From Panaeolus papilionaceus (Eukaryota > Basidiomycota > Agaricomycetes > Agaricales): a stretch of 64,000 nucleotides of DNA. The notes beneath the pieces were generated by a model. It ran no database searches, was not told the DNA's origin, and saw nothing but the letters and a program-made list of their open reading frames with translations. Shown here piece after piece: positions 46,914 through 57,200 of the stretch; the first letter of the stretch is position 1; every line of letters begins with the position of its first letter. The stretch spans positions 124,001 through 188,000 of the forward strand of contig JADNRZ010000034.1 of NCBI GenBank assembly GCA_015501605.1, in the 5' to 3' direction. The position numbers and the translations under genes are program-made.

Positions 46914-48214
46914 ATGGATGAAATCCTAGCATGGTTATTCCCATGCTGTGACTGCTGTGATCGCTTCCGCGACGACTTCGAGTCAGACCACTCCCCCACC
47001 TACACCTTCAGTCCCCTCCGTCGTCTCCTCGTCCCACTCGAACCACCCACCCCGAAACCTCTAAACGACCCCTCTGCATTCACCGGTCCCAACGCACCTA
47101 AGTGGGCTGAGATCCCACAGTTCTACGGGACGCGATTTCACGAGCTCAACGACCCGCGGACGGGGCACCAGGCGCACCTGTCGATGCGGTGTAGGTTGTG
47201 GGTGAAAGAGGCTATTCCGAATTATGTGAGGAAGGGGAGTATCAAAGGGAGGAAGCTTATTGTTGAGTGTGAGAGTCCTGGGCCTGTTGGGGGAGCTGCG
47301 GATGCCGTTTTTCGGGAGTGTGTGGAGCGGCTTGAGCAGTTGAAGCGGGATTTGGAGAGGGATTTTCCTAGCGCGACACAGGGGATCCAGGAGACGTATG
47401 GGTCGTTTGTGAAGTGGGCGCCTGGTGGGATTCCGACGGTGAGGATTCAGCAGCAGTTGGATAAGAGGGAATCGGTGAGTTTTCGCAGCAACTTCTTTTT
47501 TCCCGTTTTGTTGTGGTATTGATGGGTTTTTTCATTTCTCTTTCCTTATAATAGCATTTGTATAAGCTCAATGTGGACCCTTATCTTGCGTACATCGTGA
47601 AATACGGAAACCTCCCTGAAGACTGCACATCCGTCATCATCCCCGTTCACCAACAGGACACAAGCGGAACACCCTCTGCTTCGCCATCTAAACCTGGCTC
47701 ATCCCGGGCCGACGCTTCCTCCCCCGCCTCCAAATCCTCTCCCATCAAGAAAGTTCCAACCATCAAAACCCCCACACCCTTCGACATCAACTTCTTCCCG
47801 GCGTATTATAAGGACGGCACACCCGTCAAACCCAAAGACCTCAAGTCTATCTCTGGCATGCTCGCGGATGTGGTGTTTTGTCTCTGTCATACGCGTCCGA
47901 ATGGGGGAGATCACTTGCCGAGAGCTTTTATTGCGAGACCGGTGGCGATTAGGTTGGTTGAGAGTGTGCACTTGAAGGCGAAAGAGGTGAAGAAGGAGGC
48001 GAAGAAAAAGGGGGTGGTGAAGCAGGCGAGGACGGGAGAAGAGGATGATTTGGAGGGCGAGGACGCTGGGAGTGGTGAGGAAGTGAAAGGGAAGGGGAAG
48101 GGGAAGAGAAAGGCTGAAGATGACGACGATGATTATGTAGAGGTGCCGAAGGCGAACGGAAAGCGACGGGTGGGTGCGTCAAATACACAGCGGGTGAAGA
48201 AGCAGAAGCAGTAA
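46914..48214 (+). CDS. QHPFTG-family protein M
   Basis: Exon 1 is 46914-47474 and exon 2 is 47555-48214 (GTGAGT/AATAG, phase 0); 406 aa. The N-terminus is unusual: MDEILAWLFPCCDCCDRF, hydrophobic with four cysteines. Domain 1 includes LNDPSAFTGPNAPKWAEI, ELNDPRTGHQAHLSM and VRIQQQLDKRES (the QHPFTG position). Domain 2 begins HLYKLNVDPYLAYIV, then a Ser/Pro insert, AYYKDGTPVKPKDL, VVFCLCHT and AFIARPVAIRLVE. The tail alternates Lys-rich and acidic segments (GKGKRKAEDDDDD) and ends with KRRVGASNTQRVKKQKQ, a probable nuclear signal. It is closest to L (shared HLY-DPYLAY start of domain 2). Function unknown. Confidence 0.8.
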
Positions 48215-48829
48215 GAATCGCGACTTGGTCATCAGTCCGTTTCTCTGTTTTCTTTATTTTATTTCGTCTCGTTGTTGTTGCTGTGATGTAGTGTACATTC
48301 TGTGCATTTATTCTTCTTATTTGTATTTTTCTTTCTATTTTTTCCCATATTTTCTGATATTTATCACATCGCTGCGCTTCGTGTTTTCAGTACTACATTC
48401 GTCACTTGCCGTGTTCACATTTGTTTGTTTCTCCCTTCTCCTACAAATCTATATAATTTCAACTATCCCTACACTAGCGTAGTCTGGTTTATGTGGCCCG
48501 CGTAATCCCCTCCCATATCTCCATCTCGTATTACTGCTGTTCATATGTCTTTGTGTCTGTTTTGTAGTTGAGGTGGTTGACGACGACGCACAACATTCTG
48601 CTCGATATCCGCACGTGGTGGTTTGTCTTAGTCATTGTCTGCGCTCTCGTACTCAGGCATGAACACGAAATGTTGCGGCTGGGAGTTTAACGGCTTACAA
48701 GGCGGAAAGCATGGGACGAAGTGTATAGACAATAGATCTAGAAAAAGAAACAGAAATCGTTATCTCTTCTGCCTTCTCGAAAGCAAAAGCGGTAAGTGTT
48801 CGGATTGATAGCTCCCGAAACGCATTGAT
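48215..48829. other. intergenic, no gene seen
   Basis: T-rich 3' flank of copy M, then sequence without recognisable features up to a duplicated oxidoreductase fragment. Confidence 0.4.
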
Positions 48830-49105
48830 GTTAATCAAATGTGGTACCGATTAGGAAGAGACTGTATTCGTTAGCACTACGCTCCCTTATTAGATCATCC
48901 TCAATCTGGACATGATCGCTTTAAATTTACTTAAATTCCATCTTAGGATCCGTTGGTTCGTACAGATGAATAACGTCACGACCGTTTTAGCTGCTCGTCG
49001 TTTATTGGGCTCGTAATTCAGCTCGCTAAAACTCAAGATCTCAAAGTTATTGGCTCGACTGCATCAGGTCAAAAGGTGGCCTTGATGAAATAGATACCAT
49101 CGCTC
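48830..49105 (+). pseudogene. oxidoreductase fragment, inverted duplicate of 40010-40290
   Basis: This stretch matches the reverse complement of the degraded oxidoreductase near 40010-40290 (shared CGATCATGTCCAGATTGAGG on opposite strands, and GGTACC then GATTAGGAAGAGACTG). It ends inside the segment equivalent to KVALIK. With the neighbouring hydrophobin in matching relative orientation, it marks the outer part of the inverted segmental duplication. Confidence 0.6.
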
Positions 49106-49119
49106 CCGTTACTCCTTTA

Positions 49120-49424
49120 TCACTCCATACCAAAGATATCTTCGCTTTTGTCAACAACATCCCATTAAATGCCGATTTACCCAACTACTATCATAGTACT
49201 ATGCTCACCCCCCGAGCATTCGCGTTCTCGCCCCGGGTTGAAATCCATTCTCTATCCGCATTTACCTCCGAATATTGTCCTATCTCATTCGAATCTGGGC
49301 TTGGTAGCAGAGGGACATTTAAAGCTGCAGCGCGTGTCAAAGACGCGGTTTTGCGCAGTTAAGATCAGCCATGTTCCTTGTTATCATCTCACCCTGTAGT
49401 GATCTCTGTTGCGGTCGGGAGCTC
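49120..49424 (+). repeat. dispersed repeat R, partial copy
   Basis: Matches 32830-33110 on the same strand (AGATATCTTCGCTTTTGTC; CCGCATTTACCTCCGAAT; AATCTGGGCTTGGTAG). It separates the oxidoreductase fragment from the inverted hydrophobin arm and looks like an insertion into the duplicated segment. Confidence 0.65.
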
Positions 49425-50929
49425 CCCCCCCCACCCTTCTCCTTTCACCGCCCCATAGAGCTTTCCCACTCCGAACCGTTTTAGCCGCTCATTGTTTATC
49501 GGGCTCCGGCATGGCGAACACAGTCAACTTTATATTTTGTAGCTTTATATATACATATCCATGGTTACAAGCACATACTCATCATACAATCCGTTGAAAT
49601 GAAAGTTTAATGCATGAGCTGAAATAGCTTTCAGACGTTGATGTTGACGGGATTGCATCCAACATTGACCAAGCCATTCATGGCGACATTGGAGCAGCAG
49701 ACTGGCTGCGTGGAGCACGAGTTGCCAGCAGCCGCAATCACGCTCAATGGACTGCAGTTGGCTGGAATAGAGTCATCAGTCAAACGGCGCAGTGCTATTG
49801 CGACACATTGAGCTCACCTCCGATGAGAGCAGTCACAGGACCAAGGCCGACACCCAGGAGAGCAAGAATGCCGGTAAAGGGCGATTGAGCTTGCTGTAAA
49901 AGCAAAAGTTAAGACCAACACGAAACATTACTATGTGTGTACTTACAGTTTGGAGCTGGTTGCAGCACTGAACAGGGCCAGTGTTGCAGGAGTTGTTGTT
50001 GCCATTTCCATCAGTACGAGGAAGGACGGTAGCGCTAACAGCGAGAGGAATGGCAGCGAGAACAACGAGCTTGGTGGCGTACATTTTGAAGTGAGGTGTG
50101 GAAGAAAAAGACTTGAGTGGTCGTGTCGGTTAATGAGAATGAACTGGGTGTTCGAGCTGAGGCCTGAGGTATTGGGCAATCGACTCGATGGGTTTTATAC
50201 ATCGCCAGATGAACGGAGAATGATGTGGTGCGCCTCCTGTTGTTGAACAAATGAGGCCTTTGTTTTCGTGAATCTGGGGGACAAAAAATTGAGTTGAGTG
50301 AAAATTGTATTGCTCGGTGCGATGGAATGGTGATTCATTGTCAATTTGATTTAATAATTCATAATTCACCGACCGTCAGTCAGATCTGTCCAACGTCTCC
50401 TGTCATAACTTGAATTCTATTCAACAACTCGACAAATCAATGACGCAGGGCTTTTGTTACGCTACTTATTCAGCCTATTCTGATATTCATACCCCGGAAC
50501 GTGTGAAGAGTGCGGGATCGGAACCACGAATTGTGGGCATTTTATTGACCAACGGAAGCACTATTGGCTTATAGATATCCTCGTCCACCTTCGAACGACG
50601 AACACAGTCTCGATTTACTGATGCAGCAAGCGCCGGGACTGAGAAAGGTTAAGTATCGTCAATCTGGAGCTGGTGCTTGCCAAGCTCCACGGCGATCCGA
50701 ACCGTGGAGCATGAGCGTGGCAAGAGCATCTTGGTACCTCGACTAGCCTTTCAGGGTGTTCTGCGCCTTGCCACAAGGTATCTTTCCATATACTTTTGTG
50801 GAACAAGTCAAATAGCCAAGATGAAAATTTGATGTTTACATGCGTCATTCCTCATGTCATTTAGCGACACATCCGTCATTGGCCCCGCCCCCAATGACCC
50901 TCCTAGCATTGCCCTGCTCGAATCAATCC
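49425..50929. repeat. large inverted repeat, left arm
   Basis: Approximate limits. Position x here pairs with 102682-x on the right arm, without indels over at least 49631-50848. The arm contains hydrophobin 2 and its promoter and runs into the terminal sequence of the element at 50912-50929. Divergence is low in the gene and higher at both edges. Confidence 0.85.
49631..50084 (-). CDS. class I hydrophobin 2 (left arm)
   Basis: Exons 50084-49947, 49893-49818, 49761-49631; 114 aa. It has the signal peptide [18 protein letters not shown] and all eight cysteines in class I order (SCNTG, QCCNQ, NCSP, SCSTQ, VCCSN, GCNP). By eye its protein is the same as hydrophobin 3 on the opposite arm and differs from hydrophobin 1 at a handful of sites (for example V7, [18 protein letters not shown]). 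It is secreted and surface-active by family. Its TATA box is at 50193-50199. It reads away from the axis of the inverted repeat. Confidence 0.95.
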
Positions 50930-51770
50930 CATCCCATCGTGCATTCTACCCCGTTTAGGTATCATTTGCCTCAAGTTGTCCAATGCGACAGATAACCGCT
51001 AGGTCGGAAGGACTGTTGGAGGTATCGACTACCATTGAGTACATAGGTGCACTCCGCACACAACTCTTTGTGCACTTTTGTCGAATCTTGACCATCAACA
51101 TGCCTTAGATACACTCTTCGGTTCCACAACATCGTTGCAGTCGTCCGTTTGATGCAGTGATGAAATGACAAAAACGAACCAATCATCATCTGTGTGACAT
51201 CCCCTAATGGGAAGATATTCTTCCTTTTTAGGATGTGATCTGACACTCTTCAGGGTCCCTTTTGTGAACGCATCCGCCAAAGTGATTTTCCTGGAAAGAT
51301 AAAGAATAAGCAATCCCTATGTAGTTGTTCTAGAATAATCCATCCCTGTCTTGATCGGTAAATTCAGCGCCCCAACTCAAGCTCCTTAGTCAACAGCCCC
51401 AAGACCTTGGGCACAATGGGAGGTTCGGCCAAGCATCAAGACCTGGTTGACAACGAGACAGGAAACTTTGTTTTTTATTATTCTAACTTCGAATCAAAGG
51501 GGACAACCTGAATGTAACAAGGGATGTGTCTTCCATCACCAAGGAAGAGAAGCTACAGTATATTTTTTTTGTTCGCAAACCTTGGTTAGCTGGGTTTGGC
51601 CACTACTGGACCACATTACGACAAAAGCTTCGCCGTTTGCTTGACTCTTTCATTACACAGTATCCATGCCATTCTCAAAGAGCACCAGAGAATGGTTCTT
51701 CCTTCTTAACATGTACTATGGAGGGAGTCAACACTAGAATAGATTCACGATTGGATTGATTCGAGCGGGG
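50912..51770. mobile_element. 0.85-kb element with 18-bp inverted ends, copy 2 (loop of the inverted repeat)
   Basis: Ends: CCCTGCTCGAATCAATCC (50912-50929) and GGATTGATTCGAGCGGGG (51753-51770), with one mismatch. The interior is the reverse complement of copy 1 (36786-37638). Unlike copy 1, it is flanked on both sides by the same hydrophobin-bearing segment in inverted orientation. Coding frames are short and interrupted. Confidence 0.65.
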
Positions 51771-53257
51771 CGACGTTCGCAGGGCCATCGGGGGTGACGT
51801 CAATGACGGATGTGTCGCTGAATGACATGAGGAATGAAGCATGTACACGTCAAACCTTCATCTTGGTTACTGGACTTGTTCCACAAAAGTATATGGAAAG
51901 ATACCTTGTGGCAAGGCGCAGAACACCCTGAAAGGCTAGTCGAGGTACCAAGATGCTCTTGCCACGCTCATGCTCCACGGTTCGGATCGCCGTGGAGCTT
52001 GGCAAGCACCAGCTCCAGATTGACGATACTTAACCTTTCTCAGTCCCGGCGCTTGCTGCATCAGTAAATCGAGACTGTGTTCGTCGTTCGAAGGTGGACG
52101 AGGATATCTATAAGCCAATAGTGCTTCCGTTGGTCAATAAAATGCCCACAATTCGTGGTTCCGATCCCGCACTCTTCACACGTTCCGGGGTATGAATATC
52201 AGAATAGGCTGAATAAGTAGCGTAACAAAAGCCCTGCGTCATTGATTTGTCGAGTTGTTGAATAGAATTCAAGTTATGACAGGAGACGTTGGACAGATCT
52301 GACTGACGGTCGGTGAATTATGAATTATTAAATCAAATTGACAATGAATCACCATTCCATCGCACCGAGCAATACAATTTTCACTCAACTCAATTTTTTG
52401 TCCCCCAGATTCACGAAAACAAAGGCCTCATTTGTTCAACAACAGGAGGCGCACCACATCATTCTCCGTTCATCTGGCGATGTATAAAACCCATCGAGTC
52501 GATTGCCCAATACCTCAGGCCTCAGCTCGAACACCCAGTTCATTCTCATTAACCGACACGACCACTCAAGTCTTTTTCTTCCACACCTCACTTCAAAATG
52601 TACGCCACCAAGCTCGTTGTTCTCGCTGCCATTCCTCTCGCTGTTAGCGCTACCGTCCTTCCTCGTACTGATGGAAATGGCAACAACAACTCCTGCAACA
52701 CTGGCCCTGTTCAGTGCTGCAACCAGCTCCAAACTGTAAGTACACACATAGTAATGTTTCGTGTTGGTCTTAACTTTTGCTTTTACAGCAAGCTCAATCG
52801 CCCTTTACCGGCATTCTTGCTCTCCTGGGTGTCGGCCTTGGTCCTGTGACTGCTCTCATCGGAGGTGAGCTCAATGTGTCGCAATAGCACTGCGCCGTTT
52901 GACTGATGACTCTATTCCAGCCAACTGCAGTCCATTGAGCGTGATTGCGGCTGCTGGCAACTCGTGCTCCACGCAGCCAGTCTGCTGCTCCAATGTCGCC
53001 ATGAATGGCTTGGTCAATGTCGGATGCAATCCCGTCAACATCAACGTCTGAAAACATTTTCAGCTCATGTATAAAACTTTCATTTCAACGGGCTGTAGGA
53101 TGTGTATGTGCTTGTAACCATGGATATGTATATGAAAAGCTACAAAATATAAACTTTACTGTGTTCGCCATGCCGGAGCCTGGTAAACAATGAGCAGCCA
53201 ACACGGTTCGGAGTGAGAAGTTCTATGGGGCGGTGATGATTATGGGGGGAAGGAAAA
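51753..53257. repeat. large inverted repeat, right arm
   Basis: Reverse-complement partner of the left arm around an axis at about 51341. It carries hydrophobin 3. The outer end fades near 53250 (shared CTCCGAACCGT and CCGCCCCATAGA on opposite strands). Confidence 0.85.
52598..53051 (+). CDS. class I hydrophobin 3 (right arm)
   Basis: Exons 52598-52735, 52789-52864, 52921-53051; 114 aa. Same signal peptide, cysteine pattern and intron positions as hydrophobin 2, of which it is the mirror copy. TATAAAA at 52483-52489 lies about 115 bp upstream of the ATG. A secreted class I hydrophobin, forming amphipathic surface layers by family. Two near-identical divergent copies could raise dosage or be subject to gene conversion across the palindrome. 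Confidence 0.95.
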
Positions 53258-53379
53258 AGAATTGAAGTGCCAATGCGCAATTCTATCGGACCTCGTATAC
53301 GAATATTCTCTTAACTGGGTAACACAAAATGAGTTCATCATCGTCGAAATTTAGATGTTGGATTGACCAAAACGGTGAC

Positions 53380-53690
53380 GTATGGTCGATGAGGGAAACG
53401 AGATACTCCGGAAACCTGCCCCGCCTATAACATGCACACAACCGTCAACCACACCTTGCCTTGTACGCTCATCGTCTCATACATTCAACGCCATCTACAA
53501 ATCCGACCTATCTGCCAATACATTTATTATGGGATTATCCAAATTCATATATTTTGAACTCACCGGTGACTGGTTGCATAGACAAGAAGGGAGGTCGCCG
53601 ATGGAGTCGAGTTTGGGGGGGAACAGTGTGAATGACGACAAAAGGAGAAGGATGAGAGGGAGCTCCCGACCGCAGCAAAGATCAATCAAA
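53380..53690 (-). repeat. dispersed repeat R, 3' piece, inverted
   Basis: The reverse complement matches about 33110-33445 (GGGAGCTCCCTCTCA, CTCGACTCCATCGGCGACC, ATATGAATTTGGATAATCCC). The same unit ends just upstream of NOC4; here it lies downstream of the hydrophobin arm. Confidence 0.65.
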
Positions 53691-54273
53691 CCTATTTCTT
53701 ATTTGTATCGTATTTTTTTATCTACTTTCTTGATATTTTCTGTCATTAACCAATCGATCTATTTCAACCTTCCACATTTACTCGAGCCCGATTTTCCTGT
53801 TGATGAGACACCGAGACAACCTCGACGACTCGGATTGAACGAGTTGGATCTCGTTAGCTCACCTGTAACAATCGCTGATGGTCTCCTCTCTCTCCCGTTT
53901 TTCTCCATGTCCCCATCATTCGAGCGTGTATCATATTCCGCTTGTTTTACATCCCTTCTTGCAATCGCAAGCATAAATACGAAGCTACCACCAATACTCT
54001 TCCCCATCTTATTCCCTCATCTCCATCACAATTAATCCAAATCATTCTGTATCAATAACCGTCAATGCTACTATGTACGTACTATGAAGAAAAAACATAA
54101 ACAGAAAATACAATAGTGTCTGTAAACGAACAAAATGAAATAGAAGCATGACACGTAATGTAGAGTATAGAAGGGCGAAAAACAAAGGATTCAGGGAGAG
54201 CAGGCTAGGCCAGGCTTATGTACCATGGATAATAGAAATAACCAGGACGAGGTTGGTTTTGAGAGATAAAATA
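53691..54273. other. intergenic, NEO1 3' flank
   Basis: No gene recognised; 3' flank of the leftward NEO1 gene. Confidence 0.45.
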
Positions 54274-57200
54274 CTACAATAGCTTGGAAGAAGCAGCAGG
54301 TGCGACCTTGCGCTTGATGAGCTTGATAGTATACAGAGGAACAGCACTGATGGCGACAATGACGGCTGTTTTCCATGCAAAGCCCAGTGTGACGACGAAT
54401 GTGAGATCTACATAAAAAATGAGAATTAATATTCAGAAAGGATGACGGGGAAGAAGGCCCAAGAGGAGGAACACTAACCAAAGTATTCAGGGAGGAAAGC
54501 CATGCTAATGACGTAGAAGAAGAGGGTGACGATTTCGGAGATGACCATGTAGATATGCCTGGCAAGTAAATCTCAACAATCGGATATTTTAAAAAAAAGG
54601 GATTGCAAGAAAAATGTACCATGTCGTGATTTCCAACGCTACCATGAGCAGCTCGTTAAGGATTAAGGCGGTGAACGAGATGGAAACAATATGTAGGAAC
54701 TCAGTTTCAAAGAGGACGAGAGACATGATCATGATGGCGGCGCCTACACAAAAAACGATGAGACTGAAATAAAAATAAAAATACAGCCAAAATAAATACC
54801 TTGATACAAGCTGATCATCAACCACTGGAAGAACGTCTTATACGACAATGCCCGGCCCTACAAAAAAAAAAATCGAAAAAATTAGCATACCCCTCCCTCC
54901 CTCAAGAAGACTCAAAACGTACCTTCGTCAACTCCTTGTACAGCTCCGGATACACCAACGCCAAATCCTCACTCACGTCCCTATCAAGCACCAACGAAAA
55001 TACCGGCGCCATCGTGTAAACCGTCGCATATCCAACCATCAACCACCCCTGATACAACGCAATAGGCGCAAAATAAAATATCGCCGAAAACACCGCTTGC
55101 ATCACAGAAATAATTAATCCACGATGAATGACGAATTGCGCGAGCTTGGCGGAACGACGGTACGAGTTGCGGCCGTGCCAGAGGAGGAGTTTGGTTAGAT
55201 GCGAGAATTGGGTAACGGAGAAGTCGGCGGCGAGTGAGGCTTGTTTCCCTTCCTTTCCGACGATACCAACACCTGGAAAGAAATTAGGATTTTTGGTCGT
55301 TGAAGACAGGTTGCTGGTACTTACCAACATCGGCAGCTTGAATCATGCTGACATCGTTTCCACCATCTCCAATACAACACACGCGTTTTCCAGTGTAACT
55401 GCGAATTAGTCTTGCCACGTCTGCTTTTTGTGTGGGCGAACAACGGCAGGCGACAACAGCGGAAAGCTTGGTCGCGATCTCGATGAATTCGTTTTTGAAC
55501 AGGTTGAGACAAAGCTGAGAGTGATTCCGGTCAGTCCATATAATCAAATCATAAGGATTCCTATCATACCTGTAATGACTCGCCATCAATCACCAGACAG
55601 CAGTCAGGTTTACTTTGTAAAAGTTCCAATGCATCGCGAACTTGATCAGCCGTTTTTACTGCAAGGATAAGCATCAGCACTCCTAAAATCCAAGAAAATG
55701 GAAGAAAAACACATACGTTTCACAACTTCACAGATAAACTGCCCTCTCGCGACCAACTTCGTAGAAACAGCAATACACCTCGCCGTTTCCACTTTATCAC
55801 CCGTTAACATCCAAATCTTAACACCAGCGTTTCTCAGCACCTCCAACGTTCCTTTCACGCCATCCTGCAATTTATCCTCCACACCCGTCAAACCCAACAG
55901 CTCAAGGTCATGCTCAAGATACTTCGCCACCACATCCGACATCGCCTCATTCCTCGCCTCAACCTGGATAGACGCATTATGATACGCAGCCGCAAACTCC
56001 TGGTAGAGGTTCGATGAAAGCTTCTTCCTTCCAACCACAAGCGTACGCAAGCCCTCTCTCGCCATGTTCCCCGTCTCTTCTTCCAACCAGTCGTTCCGCT
56101 GCACAATGCGAGCCATGACAACGTCGGCGCCTTTTTGCAGGAACATGGTCTCCCCGGATTGTGTATCACGAACAACGATACCCATGCGTTTGCTTTCAGA
56201 TGTGAATGGGAAAATGTCCAATATGTCGAAGGTGATGGATCCACCGGTTGGAGTTGACAGTGTCACCTTTGTCCGATCCCTGAAGGTGAGCGTAAGTCCG
56301 ACGGAGGCTGTCCAATTGACGATGGCGACTTCGTCGGGGGATGATGCCTGGTAGGTGACCGATCCGTCGTCGTTGGTTACTGGAGTGACGTTGTGGCAGA
56401 GAGCGAGGCTGAGGACGACGTCGCGGACACGAGAAGACATGTCTCGTCGTCCACGGGTGGCTAATTGGGCACCAGTCATGAGAGAACCTTGGCGATGGTG
56501 GCCTGTAAGCTGTCAGCAGCTAGAGGGGTGTTAAAAAAATTCTACTCACCATGCTCGTTGGACCCGCCGAATGCGACTGCCAGTTGGTGGGCGACTTCAT
56601 CCATTGAGTCAAATCCGTACGACATTGTGCCCATGTGCAGTTTCTTCATTTCCATCTCTGAGAAATAAATCAGTTTCAGGCCTCTCCCTAGTCATGTTGG
56701 ATCTCACCATTTTGCGTAAGAGTTCCCGTCTTGTCGCTCAAGAGATACGTTATCCTTCCAAGTTCCTCAGGGAGGGTACTCGTTCGGACAATGGTATCCG
56801 GAATTTCTGGGTCGTTCATGATTTGATGCGCGTAGACCGTCTTGCCCATATCCAAGTTAACTCGCAAACTGAATAATTGAGATTAGCAAAAGCAAAAAGC
56901 AAAAATGGGTTTGAACATACCTGATGGGGATTATAGACGAGAAGAGAATCAAGAATCTGAACACGTAGACGTACCACTGGCCTCTGAAGCCGTTTAGAGC
57001 AACAAGGACCACTGATAACGCGAAGGTGACAGCACAGAGAATCTGATAATATATTAAATCCAGTCATCCCAGCATTTTAATTGCTATAGACTTACCTTGG
57101 CGAGTTTGTTGATTTCAAGATCCAGTAAACCAACTTTCGTCTCCGGGTGACTCGTATTCATCACCGCCCGCGTTTCAGAGCCCGTGTAAATTACGAAACC

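Noticed and set aside
51095..51313. ADAFTK motif on the minus strand of element copy 2, resembling the end of Copia-type polyproteins
   Set aside because: The match is a few residues long. Copy 1 has a different sequence and a stop at the same place, and neither flanking frame shows reverse transcriptase or RNase H motifs.
50130..52747. Pairs of identical antisense open frames on both sides of 51341
   Set aside because: They are mirror images of the inverted-repeat arms and antisense shadows of the hydrophobin genes, not extra genes.
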